64,000 nt of DNA from the NCBI RefSeq assembly GCF_900090205.1, contig NZ_LT607802.1:2532554-2596553 (forward strand). The letters run 5' to 3'. Positions 42,609 through 53,000 of the stretch are shown here, one piece after another. Origin of the DNA: Vogesella sp. LIG4 (GTDB taxonomy: Bacteria; Pseudomonadota; Gammaproteobacteria; Burkholderiales; Chromobacteriaceae). Position 1 is the stretch's first letter, and every line of letters begins with the position of its first letter. Both the position numbers and the translations under genes were made by a program. The notes below the pieces were generated by a model. The model ran no database searches. It worked only from the letters and a program-made list of their open reading frames with translations, and was not told where the DNA came from.

Positions 42609-45227
42609 TTATTCCGAGAAAGGGTGAGAATTGGGCGGGGTGTAATTTCCTTTGGGAAGGTTTGGTAGTGGCGAGTTCAAGCTCGCCGGCCCACTCAAGC
42701 CATGCTCCGCTCCCTTCACGCTCACCGTGCCCGGGCAGTGCACTTCGATATTGCCGCCGGCTATGCGGATGTAGGCGCCGCCGCCGACGTTGAGCAAGAT
42801 TTCCTTGGCCGCGGCGATGTGGATCTTGTCCTTGCAAGAGGTGATGGTGATGTCCTTATCCGCCGTCAGTTCCATGACATCGCTTTGCGCCTGCAGCTGT
42901 ACCTTGCCCTTGGCGGCGATCAGCTTGAGGCTGACTTTGTCCTTCACCCCGGCCACGAACAGGCTGATGTGCTGGCCGACGTTGTGCAGCCAGCGTCGGC
43001 CCGATATCTGGTTAAGGTCGCGCTGCGCCACTTGGTCGATATTGCTGCCTGCGGCCAACGTCAGGGCGTTGTCAGTCGTCGCGGCCAGGCCGGCCGGGGC
43101 GCTGAGGATCAGCAGCGGCTGCTGGCCGGCTTGTTCCTTGGCGGTCTTGCCGTCTTTATCGGTGTTGCTGCCGGCTTCCCAGGCTTTCAGTGCCTGGGCG
43201 TGGTGCTGCAGGTGGCCGTCGGTTTTGTTCGCCCCTTTGCTGTTGTCCGGCTTGATTTCTTCCGGCCCGGTTTCCTGGGTGTCGGCCAGTTGCGCCGTGG
43301 CGGTGTCGGCCAGGGATTGGGCTAGGCTGAGCGCGGCGTCGAGCTGGTTTTTGGCACCGTCGCGCGCCAGTTGTTTGCCGCCGGCGCCGGCCTGCGCTTC
43401 GGTGCTGAGCAGCAGGCCGTGCGCAGCGCGGATGGCGCCGTGGCGGTCGGTCCGCAACTCGAAGCCGTCGCCGCGCGGCGTGGCCTTGCCATCGCTGCGC
43501 GGGTGGGCGAGGTAGCCCTGGTTCAGCTGGGTGTGGCCGTGTTCGCTGCTGAGTTTCGCCCGCACCTCGCCCGGAGTGTCGTCGAACAGCAGCTCGTTGT
43601 ACTGGCCGCCGTGGTGTTCCTTGGATTTGATGCCGGACAGCGTTTTGTTGCCCGGCAGGTTGCCGGCGCTACTGAACGCCGGTGGTGGGTGGCTGCCGTT
43701 GTACAGCACGCCGGTAATCACCGGGCGGTCGATGTCGCCTTCGATGAAATCGACCAGCACTTCCTGGCCGATGCGCGGGATGAACTGGTGGCCCCAGGCG
43801 GCACCGGCGCTGGGCATGGCGACACGCAGCCAGCAGCTGGAACGGTCATCGAGGTTGGCGCCGATCTCCGGATGCTCGTCTGGCCGCTGCCAATGGAACT
43901 GCACCTTGATACGGCCCTGCGCGTCGGTGTGCACTTCCTCGTTGGCGGGGCCGACAACGGTGGCGGTCTGTGCGCCGCGGGCGGTGGGTTTGGCGTGGGC
44001 GCTGTCGGCGTAGGGCGGGGTGAGCGGCAGGCCGCGGCGCTGGGCGTCGAACTCGCTGCAGAACGGCGCGTCGTCATCTGCGGCCAACGTTGGCCGCAAG
44101 GCCGCCGGCAGGCTGCGCGCCAGCTCGGCCGGCAGGTTGTTGCGCACGGTCAAGGTCTGGCGGGTGAGCACGAATTCGCGCTGCTCGGCGCCATCACCGT
44201 CGTGTGCCGGGTGGCCGTGGAGGCGGAACCATTGCCCGGCCACCAAGCCGCGCACCGCGCCGCCGCCGCTGAACGTCTTGGCCTGCGCATCGTGCGCCTG
44301 CTGCCGCAGCCGCGCGTAGTGGCTGAGCTGCTCGGCATCGCTGGCATAGTAGGCACCGGGGGCGTCGTAGTGGCTGAGGCTGGACTGCAAGCGGTTGCCG
44401 TCCAGGCCCTGATCCAGCGCCGATTCGTCACCGCTGTGGCCGGTGGCCACCGGCTGGTAGTCGAACGTCGCCAGCGCCACGCTGCCGGGCACGATCTGCC
44501 GCGCGCCGTCCCAGCGGGTGAGGCCGTCCTCCTCTTCCGTTGCATCGCTGCGGTGGAAGCGCACCCGTTCGAGGTTGGCCGCAGGCAGGCTGTACGGGTC
44601 GTCGAAAGCCACCAGCTTGACCTGCGGCGTGTCGCCGTCCAGATGCTCGTAGCGCCAGGACAGCCCTTCCTCACGCAGCAGGCGGCAGATGAAGTCGTGG
44701 TCGGATTCGCGGTACTGCAGGCAGTAGCTGCGCGCCGGCAGCGCGGCGGACAACACGAAATCCAGCGCCTGGCCGGCGGCGAACACCGGGTTGGCCGCAG
44801 CGTGTTCGGCAAAGATCTGCCGCACGATGGCCTCCACCGACAAGTCCTGGAACACCCGCGAGGTCTGGTGCAGGCGCAGCAGCGCGAACGGCGGCTCCAC
44901 GGTCAGCGCGTACCTGGCGAAGCCGCCATCGCTACCCAGCGCCTCGGCTGCGCTAACCACGCCGCAGCGGATCGTTTCGCTGCCATCGGCGCCGGCAATG
45001 CCGAGCCGCACCGGCAGGCCCAGCAGCGTCTTCAGTTCGATGCCGTCATCCGGCGACAGACACTCAACGCGGAAGCGGTAGTCACCGGCCAGCGCCTCCT
45101 CGCCGCTGAGTGTCAGCGGCAGCAGCGCCTGGCCCCAGCGCTGGCCATCACCCAGTTGCAGGGTGAGCAGGCGCTGGTCCTGGTTGAAGGCGGACGCGAA
45201 GCTGGCGAGCAGGTCGGGGAGGTTCAT
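42609..45227 (-). CDS. vgrG: Type VI secretion spike protein VgrG with DUF2345 extension
   Basis: The 872-residue protein has the gp27/gp5-like VgrG core: YCLQYRESDHDFICRLLREEGLSWRYEH, the OB-fold stretch VHTDAQGRIKVQFHWQR, WGHQFIPRIGQEVLVDFIEGDIDRPVITG and YNGSHPPP (key residues). A long DUF2345 C-terminal needle follows (residues ~600-840). It punctures target cells and carries effectors. Its GC content is like the core genome, and it has five 10-mer copies (43050, 44079/44089 inverted, 44574, 44790), whereas the DNA from 42600 downward is AT-rich. No other T6SS structural gene or chaperone (DUF4123, DUF1795) is in the window, so this is an orphan vgrG. Confidence 0.93.
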   Translation of the reverse strand: MNLPDLLASFASAFNQDQRLLTLQLGDGQRWGQALLPLTLSGEEALAGDYRFRVECLSPDDGIELKTLLGLPVRLGIAGADGSETIRCGVVSAAEALGSDGGFARYALTVEPPFALLRLHQTSRVFQDLSVEAIVRQIFAEHAAANPVFAAGQALDFVLSAALPARSYCLQYRESDHDFICRLLREEGLSWRYEHLDGDTPQVKLVAFDDPYSLPAANLERVRFHRSDATEEEDGLTRWDGARQIVPGSVALATFDYQPVATGHSGDESALDQGLDGNRLQSSLSHYDAPGAYYASDAEQLSHYARLRQQAHDAQAKTFSGGGAVRGLVAGQWFRLHGHPAHDGDGAEQREFVLTRQTLTVRNNLPAELARSLPAALRPTLAADDDAPFCSEFDAQRRGLPLTPPYADSAHAKPTARGAQTATVVGPANEEVHTDAQGRIKVQFHWQRPDEHPEIGANLDDRSSCWLRVAMPSAGAAWGHQFIPRIGQEVLVDFIEGDIDRPVITGVLYNGSHPPPAFSSAGNLPGNKTLSGIKSKEHHGGQYNELLFDDTPGEVRAKLSSEHGHTQLNQGYLAHPRSDGKATPRGDGFELRTDRHGAIRAAHGLLLSTEAQAGAGGKQLARDGAKNQLDAALSLAQSLADTATAQLADTQETGPEEIKPDNSKGANKTDGHLQHHAQALKAWEAGSNTDKDGKTAKEQAGQQPLLILSAPAGLAATTDNALTLAAGSNIDQVAQRDLNQISGRRWLHNVGQHISLFVAGVKDKVSLKLIAAKGKVQLQAQSDVMELTADKDITITSCKDKIHIAAAKEILLNVGGGAYIRIAGGNIEVHCPGTVSVKGAEHGLSGPASLNSPLPNLPKGNYTPPNSHPFSE

Positions 45228-45340
45228 GCGAATACACGACGATTGGTAATGACGATCGCGTATTGTATGTCATTGGCCTGATTCGGCAAGCCTTGATGCG
45301 GTAGGACATTGCCGAATGTTGTGTGTCGATAGAAGGCGGT

Positions 45341-46675
45341 TTACTGCGCCGGCAGGCTGATGCGCACCTCCAGCCCGCCGCCGTCGCGCGGGTGAGCGCT
45401 GATGTGGCCGCCGTGCGATTCGATGGCGCGGCGGGCGATGGCCAGGCCCAGGCCGAAGCCGCTGCGGCCCTGGCCGTCTTCGCCCACGCGCAGAAACGGT
45501 TCGAACATGTCCTGCAGCGCGTCTTCCGGCACGCCGGGGCCGCGGTCGGCCACGGTGATGTGCAGTTGGTCGCCGCTGCTGTGGGCGAGAATGTCGACGC
45601 TGCTGCCGTCGGCGGTGTATTTCACCGCGTTGCGGATCACGTTCTCGAAGGCGCGGTACAGCAGCTCGGCGCCCACTTCGGCGACGAACTCGCCGTCGGC
45701 GGCAAAGCGCACGTCGCGCCCGTGCGCCTGCGCTTCGAACTGCGCGTCGTCGGCGATGGCGGCCAGCAGTTCCACCAGGTCCACCCGTTCGCGCGCCACG
45801 CTGCCGGAGCCGGCCTCCAGCCGCGCCAGTGTCAGCAGCTCGCCCACCAGGGTGTCCACCCGTACCACTTCGCGCTCGATGCGCTCCAGCGTGCTGTCCA
45901 GCCGCGCCGGGTCCGGCCGCTGCCGCGCCAGGCCGATGGCGGCTTGCAGCCGCGCCAGCGGCGAGCGCAGTTCGTGCGATACGTCGTGCAGCAGGCGGCG
46001 CTGTGCGCCCACCAGCTGTTGCAGTTGCTGCGCCATGCCGTCGAATTCGCCGGCCAGCTCGCTGATTTCATCGCGGCGGCGGCCCAGGCTGCCGCGGATG
46101 CGGGTTTCCAGCCGGCCGTTCGCCAGTTGGCGGAATGCCCAGCGCAGCTGGCGTATCGGTTTGGCCGCGCGCCAGGCCAGCAGCGCGCTGCACAGCAGGC
46201 TGATCAGGATGGCGGTGGTGATGGGCAACAGCGGCGGCGGCGGTTTGATGTGGGCGTTCTGCTGCATCTGCTGCAGGTCGCTGCCGCGCACGAACAGTAG
46301 GTAGCGGTGGCCGTTCTCGCTGCGAATCAGCTGGCTGAACGGGGCGCTGGCGGCTGCATGCCGACGCGCGCTGGCCAGTTCGGTGGCGGCCAGCGGCCGG
46401 CCCAGCAGGTCGCGGTCGTTGTCGTCCACTACGTAGGGGGAGGGCAGTTCGCTGCTTTGCGGCCAACCTTGCAGCATCCGGCGGGCGCTGCGGGTGTCGT
46501 CGTAGGCCAGGGCGGTAGCCACGCCCTGCTGCACCAGCGCCAGCTTTTCGGCTTCGAAGCTGCGCTGCTCCGGTACTGCCCAGCGCCACAGCGAGGTGGC
46601 GCCGATGATGCAGCCCACGGTTACCGTGATGAACAGCAGCAGGATCAGGAAGCACTTCCAGAACAGGCGGCCCAT
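45341..46675 (-). CDS. CpxA-like sensor histidine kinase
   Basis: The 444-residue kinase has TM1 at residues 9-26, a short periplasmic region (30-148), TM2 at 149-168, a HAMP domain, HisKA with H234 in HDVSHELRSPLARLQ, and HATPase motifs ENVIRNAVKY, DRGPGVP and SGFGLGLAIARR. This is CpxA/EnvZ-like architecture, and the partner DNA sites support a Cpx-type system. The start at 46675 lies 3 bases after the response-regulator stop. A weak ATTCGGCAA/TTGCCGAAT hairpin follows the gene at 45282-45319. Confidence 0.87.
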   Translation of the reverse strand: MGRLFWKCFLILLLFITVTVGCIIGATSLWRWAVPEQRSFEAEKLALVQQGVATALAYDDTRSARRMLQGWPQSSELPSPYVVDDNDRDLLGRPLAATELASARRHAAASAPFSQLIRSENGHRYLLFVRGSDLQQMQQNAHIKPPPPLLPITTAILISLLCSALLAWRAAKPIRQLRWAFRQLANGRLETRIRGSLGRRRDEISELAGEFDGMAQQLQQLVGAQRRLLHDVSHELRSPLARLQAAIGLARQRPDPARLDSTLERIEREVVRVDTLVGELLTLARLEAGSGSVARERVDLVELLAAIADDAQFEAQAHGRDVRFAADGEFVAEVGAELLYRAFENVIRNAVKYTADGSSVDILAHSSGDQLHITVADRGPGVPEDALQDMFEPFLRVGEDGQGRSGFGLGLAIARRAIESHGGHISAHPRDGGGLEVRISLPAQ

Positions 46676-46677
46676 GC

Positions 46678-47385
46678 TTACTCCCGTTCGCGGATCAGCT
46701 GGTAGCCCTGGCCGCGCACGGTCTGTATCCAGCTGCGGCCGTCGCTGAGCACTGCCAGCTTCTGGCGGATGCTGCTGATGTGTACGTCTATGCTGCGGTC
46801 GAAGCGCGCCAGCGGGCGGCCCAGCGCGGCTTCGGACAGCTGCGGCTTGCTGACGATCTGCCCGGCGTGGCGCGCCAGCACTTCCAGCAGGCGGAACTCG
46901 GTGCCGGTCAGCTCCAGCGGCTGGCCCTGCCAGTGGGCGGCCAGCCGCGCCGGCCACAGCTGCAGCGCGCCTATCTGCAGGCTGCCGTCGCCGCCGGCCG
47001 CCTCGCTGGTTTGCGCCGCCGCCGGCTGGCCGCGGCGCAGGATGGCGCGCAGCCGCGCCACCAGCTCGCGCGGGGTGCAGGGCTTGGGCACGTAGTCGTC
47101 GGCGCCCATTTCCAGGCCCAGAATGCGGTCGACATCGTCGCCGCGCGCGGTGAGCATCAGCACCGGCAGCCGGCTGCCGGCGCGGATCAGGCGCAGCGCT
47201 TCCACCCCGTTCAGACGCGGCATCATCACGTCCAGCACCACGATGTCGAAGTCGCCGCTCAGCGCCGCCGCCACGCCGCTGGCGCCATCGTGCACCCGCT
47301 GCGTGCTGAAGCCTTCCTGCTCCAGGTATTCGGCCAGCATCGCGCTGAGCTCTTCGTCGTCGTCTACCAGTAATACCTTGCTCAT
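46678..47385 (-). CDS. CpxR-like OmpR-family response regulator
   Basis: The 235-residue regulator has a receiver domain (VDDDEEL acidic pocket, phospho-acceptor D52 in VVLDVMMPRLNG, PKPCTPRELVARL) and an OmpR-type winged helix (LTGTEFRLLEVLARHAGQIVSKPQLSEAALGRPL, key residues, then SIDVHISSIRQKL and IQTVRGQGYQL). It is first in an operon with the kinase and divergent from the RND efflux operon. Three TTTAC repeat pairs in the 176-base divergent region match CpxR boxes. It should control itself and the pump. Confidence 0.9.
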   Translation of the reverse strand: MSKVLLVDDDEELSAMLAEYLEQEGFSTQRVHDGASGVAAALSGDFDIVVLDVMMPRLNGVEALRLIRAGSRLPVLMLTARGDDVDRILGLEMGADDYVPKPCTPRELVARLRAILRRGQPAAAQTSEAAGGDGSLQIGALQLWPARLAAHWQGQPLELTGTEFRLLEVLARHAGQIVSKPQLSEAALGRPLARFDRSIDVHISSIRQKLAVLSDGRSWIQTVRGQGYQLIRERE

Positions 47386-47449
47386 CTTGCCTGCTTTCCC
47401 TGATTTGCCGCCCTGATGATAGCCGCTGCCCCGCGGGCTGTCGGGCGGC

Positions 47450-47514
47450 TTTACACGTCTTTACCCGCCGCGCGCATCTTTACGCTTCTTTACACCGGCT
47501 TAACCGCGCTTTAC
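47450..47514. promoter_or_regulatory. Three tandem CpxR-box-like sites
   Basis: TTTAC-N5-TTTAC occurs at 47450-47464 and 47479-47493, and TTAAC-N5-TTTAC at 47500-47514. The complement of TTTAC-N5-TTTAC is GTAAA-N5-GTAAA, the E. coli CpxR consensus. The sites lie between the divergent regulator and efflux genes, 48-112 bases before the efflux ATG. Confidence 0.8.
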
Positions 47515-47561
47515 CGGCCGCTCGGCGAACATGCCGCAGATTCGTTGCTGTGGAGACGCCC

Positions 47562-48965
47562 ATGTCGTTCCGATTATCCATCCTGCCCCTGCTGCTGGGC
47601 CTGGCGCTGAGTGGCTGTGCCACGGTGGGGCCCGATTACCAGGCACCCGTCATGCGCATGGACGCACAGTGGCAGGCCGCGCTGCCGCATGGCGGCAGCA
47701 CCACGGCGCTGCTGGACTGGTGGCAGAGCTTCAACGACCCGGTGCTGAGCAGCCTGCTGCAGGCGGCCGAGGCCGATAGCCCGACGCTGGACAAGGCGCT
47801 GGCTGCGATTGCCAGCGCGCGCACCAGCGACGACGAGGCCGGCCTGTCCGGCCTGCCCACGCTCAGCGCCAGTGCCAGCGACACCCACAGCGGCAGCAAG
47901 GGCGGCAACGTTGGCCGCAGCAGCAGCGCACTGCTGGACGCCAGCTGGGAGCTGGACCTGTTCGGCCGCGTGCGCCGCAGCCAGCAGGCCACCCAGGCGG
48001 CACTGTCTGCCAGCCAGGCCGACTGGCACGACGCGCGGGTAACGCTGGCGGCCGAGGTGGCCAGCGAGTACGTGAACTACCGCGCCTGCCAGCTGCAGGC
48101 GGCGCGTTACCAGGACAACCACCGCTCGCTGCAGCAGGCCGCCGGCGCCACCGCCGCGGCGGTGCAAGCCGGACTCAGCGCCGCGGCGGATGGCGCGCTG
48201 GTGGAGGCCAGCCTGGCCAGCGCCAACAGCAGCCTGCTGGCGCAGCAGGCGGAGTGCGAGGTGAGCATCAAGTCGCTGGTGGCGCTCACCGGCCTGGCCG
48301 AGCCGGCGCTGCGCGCGCAGCTGGCCAGCGAGCCGGATGCCATCCCGCAGCCGGGCACGCTGCGGGTGGACAGCGTGCCGCTGCAGCTGCTGAGCCAGCG
48401 GCCGGATCTGGTCTCCGCCGAACGCAGCCTGGCGGCGGCCAGCGCCCGCATCGGCGTGGCCGAGGCCGAACGCTACCCGCGGCTGTCGCTGCTGGGCAGC
48501 CTGAGCAGCACCGCCACCCGCGGCAGCGGCAACAGCCAGGGCTGGTCGTTCGGCCCCACGCTGAGCCTGCCCGTTTTCGATGGCGGTAGCGGCAAGGCGG
48601 CGGTGCAGACCGCGCAGGCCAACTACCAGAGCGCGCTGGCCGGCTACCGTGGCGCGGTGCGCAGCGCAGTGCAGGAGGTGGAGCAGGCGCTGGTGCGGCT
48701 GGACTCCGCCAGCCGGCGCGAGGCCAGCGTGGCCACCGCTGCGGCCAACTATGGCCGCTACTTTGCCGCCAGCCTGCAATCGTGGCAGGCCGGCAGCACC
48801 AGCCTGCTGGACCTGGAGGAGTCGCGGCGCAATGCGCTGTCGGCGGAACAATCATTGATCACCGTGCAGCGCGACCGCGTGCTGTACGGCATTTCGCTTT
48901 ACAAGGCGCTGGGGGGCGGCTGGCAGGCCGGCGGCCCGGCGGCGGGCAAGGGAGACGCAGCATGA
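47562..48965 (+). CDS. RND efflux outer-membrane lipoprotein (NodT/OprM family)
   Basis: The 467-residue protein has a lipoprotein signal (LPLLLGLALSGCATVGPDYQAP) with the lipid-bearing Cys in LSGC. The TolC/NodT coiled-coil repeats follow (QRPDLVSAERSLAAASARIGVAEAERYPRLSLLGSL, key residues, and QEVEQALVRLDSASRREAS). It forms the outer-membrane channel of the pump. The start was set at 47562, where the signal peptide begins; GTG 47550 is in frame. It overlaps the next gene by an ATGA junction. Confidence 0.9.
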   Translation: MSFRLSILPLLLGLALSGCATVGPDYQAPVMRMDAQWQAALPHGGSTTALLDWWQSFNDPVLSSLLQAAEADSPTLDKALAAIASARTSDDEAGLSGLPTLSASASDTHSGSKGGNVGRSSSALLDASWELDLFGRVRRSQQATQAALSASQADWHDARVTLAAEVASEYVNYRACQLQAARYQDNHRSLQQAAGATAAAVQAGLSAAADGALVEASLASANSSLLAQQAECEVSIKSLVALTGLAEPALRAQLASEPDAIPQPGTLRVDSVPLQLLSQRPDLVSAERSLAAASARIGVAEAERYPRLSLLGSLSSTATRGSGNSQGWSFGPTLSLPVFDGGSGKAAVQTAQANYQSALAGYRGAVRSAVQEVEQALVRLDSASRREASVATAAANYGRYFAASLQSWQAGSTSLLDLEESRRNALSAEQSLITVQRDRVLYGISLYKALGGGWQAGGPAAGKGDAA

Positions 48966-50068
48966 ACCGCAAACAGACCATCACCCTGACCGTGGCCGCC
49001 AGCCTGCTGCTGGCCGGCGGCGGCTGGCTGCTGTGGCCGGCGCGCCCGGCGGTGGCGGCAGCACAGGCAGAGTCGCATCCGGCGCTGACGGTGAGCGTGC
49101 TGCAGCCGCGGCAGGAACGTTGGCCGCAGAGCATCAGCCTCAACGGCGCGCTGGCAGCCTGGCAGGAGGCCAGCATCAGTGCCGAAACCGGCGGCCTGCG
49201 CATCGTGGCGCTGCATGCCGACGTGGGCAGCCAGGTCAAGCGTGGCCAGCTGCTGGCCGAGCTGTTCAGTGCCGGCGTACGTGCCGATGTAAGCACTGCC
49301 GAGGCCGCGCTGGCCGAGGCGCGCACCACGCTGACCGGCGCCCGCTCCGACCTGGCGCGCGCCAGCGCGGTGAAGGATAGCGGCGCGCTGTCGGCGCAGA
49401 AGATCGAGCAATACGCGCTGGCGGTGCAGACTGCCGAGGCGGGGGTGAAATCCGCCGCCGCCAAGCTGGACAGCGCGCGCATCACCCTGACGCAGACACA
49501 GATACGCGCGGTGGACGACGGCGTAATCACCAAGCGCAGCGCCACGCTGGGCACTGTGGTCAGCAGCGGTAGCGAGCTGTTCACCCTGCAACGGCAGGGG
49601 CGGCTGGAATGGCGCGCCGAGGTGTCGGCACAGCAGCTGCCCAGCCTGCATGCCGGGCAGCAGGCGCTGCTGACGCTGAGCGATGGCAGCCAGGTGCAGG
49701 GCCGCCTGCGGCAGCTGGCGCCGGCGCTGGATGCCAGCACCCGCACCGCGCTGGCCTATGTCGACCTGCCGTCGGGCAGCGCGGCGCGCGCCGGCATGTA
49801 CGCCGGCGGCCGCATCCTGCTGGGCGAGTCGACGGCGCTGACGGTGCCGGCCAGCGCGGTGGTGGTGCGCGACGGGCACAGCTATGTGTTCGTGGCCAAC
49901 GCCCGCTCACAGGTGAGCCAGCGCGAGGTGATGGTTGGCCGCAGGCAGGGCCAGCGGGTGGAGCTGAGCCGCGGGGTGAAGGCGGACGAGCGGCTGGTGG
50001 CCAGCGGCGGGGGCTTCCTCAATGACGGCGACAATGTGCGCATCGTCGCCGGCAAGGAGGGCGCATGA
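48962..50068 (+). CDS. RND efflux periplasmic adaptor (membrane fusion protein)
   Basis: The 368-residue protein has an N-terminal membrane anchor (TITLTVAASLLLAGGGWLL). The lipoyl/hairpin adaptor fold follows: ISAETGGLRIVALHADVGSQVKRGQLLAEL, a coiled coil rich in Ala, then ITLTQTQIRAVDDGVITKRSATLGTVV and a beta-barrel domain (key residues). It links pump and outer-membrane channel. It overlaps both neighbours by four bases. Two 10-mer copies are at 49119 and 49934. Confidence 0.92.
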   Translation: MNRKQTITLTVAASLLLAGGGWLLWPARPAVAAAQAESHPALTVSVLQPRQERWPQSISLNGALAAWQEASISAETGGLRIVALHADVGSQVKRGQLLAELFSAGVRADVSTAEAALAEARTTLTGARSDLARASAVKDSGALSAQKIEQYALAVQTAEAGVKSAAAKLDSARITLTQTQIRAVDDGVITKRSATLGTVVSSGSELFTLQRQGRLEWRAEVSAQQLPSLHAGQQALLTLSDGSQVQGRLRQLAPALDASTRTALAYVDLPSGSAARAGMYAGGRILLGESTALTVPASAVVVRDGHSYVFVANARSQVSQREVMVGRRQGQRVELSRGVKADERLVASGGGFLNDGDNVRIVAGKEGA

Positions 50069-53000
50069 ACTTCTCCGCCTGGGCGATACGCAAGCCGGTG
50101 CCGGCCATCCTGCTGTTCGTGGTGCTGACGCTGGCCGGCCTGTTCGGCTTGAAGCAGCTGGGCATCCAGAACTTTCCGGACATGGATTTCCCCACCATTA
50201 CCATCAGCGCCTCGCTGGAAGGCGCGGCGCCGTCGCAGCTGGAAACCGAGGTGGCCCGCAAGATCGAGGACCAGGTGGCCACCCTGGGCGGCATCGAGCA
50301 CATCACCACCACCATCACCGACGGCACGGTGAGCATCAACGTGGAATTCGCGCTGGAGAAAAACAGCGAGGAAGCGCTGAACCAGGTGCGCAACGCGGTG
50401 GACAGCGTCAAGGGCGAGCTGCCGGCGGACATGGAAACGCCCACGGTGTCCAAGGTGACCACCAGCGGCAACGCCATCGTCACCTATACCGTGTCTGCGG
50501 CCAACATGAGCGAGGAGGCGCTGTCCTGGTTCGTTGACAACGAGGTGGACAAGGCGCTGCTGGCCACGCCCGGCGTGGGCAAGGTGGCCCGCGTCGGCGG
50601 CGTGGACCGCGAGGTGCTGGTGGCGCTGGAGCCGGTGCGCCTCAACGCCATGGGCGTGAGCGTGGCCACGGTGGCCGATCAGCTCAAGGCGGTGCAGAAG
50701 GATGCTTCCGGCGGCCAGGGGCGGCTGTCCGGCGGCAACCAGTCGCTGCGCACCCTGGGCGCGGTGGGCAGCGTGGCTGATATTTCCGCGCTGAGCATCC
50801 CGCTGGGCGACGGCCGCCACGTGCGGCTGGACCAGCTGGCCACGGTCAGCGACAGCCATGCCGAGCGCAGCACCTACGCCATGCTGGACGGCAAGCCGGT
50901 GATCGGCTTCCAGGTAACGCGCAGCAAGGGTGAGAGCGAGGTGGCGGTACAGCAGCGGGTGGCGGCCACTGTAGCCAGACTGCAGGCGCGCTACCCGCAG
51001 GTAAGCTTCGCCGAAGCCTACAACACCGTGGACAGCATCAACGAGAACTACCAGGGCTCCATGCATCTGCTGCTGGAAGGTGCGGTGCTGGCGGTGCTGG
51101 TGGTGTGGTGGTTCCTGCGCGATGCGCGCGCCACTCTGGTATCTGCCACCGCCTTGCCGCTGTCCATCGTGCCCACCTTCGCGCTGATGTACTTTTCCGG
51201 CTTCACGCTCAACACGCTCACGCTGCTGGCGCTGGCGCTGGTGATCGGCATTCTGGTGGACGACGCCATCGTGGAGGTGGAAAACATCGTGCGCCACCTG
51301 CGCATGGGCAAGACACCGAAACAGGCGGCGCTGGAGGCGGCGGACGAGATCGGCCTGGCGGTGATCGCCACCACCTTCACCCTGGTGGCGGTATTCCTGC
51401 CCACCGCCTTCATGAGCGGCATCACCGGGCGTTTCTTCCGCCAGTTCGGCATGACTGCTGCTGCTGCGGTGCTGGCCTCGCTGCTGGTGGCGCGGCTGCT
51501 GACGCCGATGATGGCGGCCTACCTGCTGAAGGCACACCCGGAGCGGGCCGAGGACAGCAGGCTGATGACGCGCTACCTGGGCTGGGTGCGCTGGTGCCTG
51601 GCGCGCCGCAAGACCACGGTGGCGGCGGCCACGGCCTTCTTCGTCGCCTCGCTGGCGCTGATTCCGCTGCTGCCCACCGGCTTTGTGCCGGCCAGCGATC
51701 TGGCGCGCAGCAGTGTCAGCATCAGCCTGCCGCCGGGCAGCACGCTGCAGGATACCCGCGCGCTGGCGTTGGCCGCACAGCAGCGGCTGGCCGGCTTGCA
51801 GGGCGTGCAGCATGTGTTCGCCTCGGTCGGCACCGCCACCACCGGCGGCGGCCCCGGCGCCAGCAGCAGCCAGGACAGCAACAGCGCCGAGCTGACGGTG
51901 ACGCTGACGCCGCGCGGCGAGCGCAGCGAGAAGCAGCCCGCCATCGAAAGCCGCATCCGTCATGCACTGCAAACCCTGCCGGGCGCGCGCATCGGCGTGG
52001 GCGGCGGCAATACCGGCGAGAAGCTGCAGGTCACCCTGGTGGGGGACGATGCTGCCACGCTGACCAGCGCCGCGCAGACGGTGGAACGCCAGCTGCGCAC
52101 GCTGCGCGGCGTGGGCTCGGTAACCTCCGACGCCAGCCGCCAGCAGCAGGAGATCCAGATCGTGCCGGACAATGCCCGCGCCGCCGAACTGGGCGTGACC
52201 AGCAGCGCGCTGGCCGGCACCGTGCGCATGGCCACCTACGGCGACTTCTCCAGCAGCCTTGCCAAGCTCAATCTGCCGCAGCGGCAGGTGGACGTGCGGG
52301 TGCGGCTGGACGATGCCAGCCGCCAGGATCTGGATGCCATTGGCCAGCTGCGGGTGGCCGCGGCGGGCGGCAAGGTGCCGCTGGCCAGCGTGGCCGACAT
52401 CCGCATCGGCAGCGGCCCCAGCCAGATCAACCGGCTGGACCGCATGCGCCAGGTCACCATCGGCGTGGAACTGGGCGGGCGCAGCATGGGCGAGGTGCAG
52501 CAGGAGGTGTCGGCGCTGCCGGCGCTGAAATCGCTGCCGGCCGGCGTGAGCCAGCGCGCCTCCGGCGACGCGGAGCGCATGGCCGAACTGTTCGGCAACT
52601 TTGGCGGCGCCATGGCGGTGGGGGTGCTGTGCATTTACGTGGTGCTGGTGCTGCTGTTCCATGACTTCCTGCAGCCGGCCACCATCCTGGCGGCGCTGCC
52701 GCTGAGCGTGGGCGGGGCCTTCCTGGCGCTGCTGCTGACCGGCAACAGTTTCTCCATGCCGTCTATCATCGGCCTGCTGATGCTGATGGGCGTGGTGACC
52801 AAGAACTCCATCCTGCTGGTGGAGTACGCGGTGATGGCGCGGCGCGAACGCAGCCTGGGGCGCTTCGAGGCGCTGCTGGATGCCTGCCACAAACGGGCGC
52901 GGCCCATCCTGATGACCACCATCGCCATGGCTGCCGGCATGCTGCCGATTGCACTGGGGCTGGGGGCGGACCCGAGCTTCCGCGCGCCGATGGCGATTGC

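Noticed and set aside
42609..45227. A full type VI secretion cluster
   Set aside because: Only VgrG is present; no Tss/Hcp/ClpV genes are seen in this window.
43371..45281. Plus-strand open frame opposite vgrG
   Set aside because: Shadow frame; the minus strand encodes an unambiguous VgrG.
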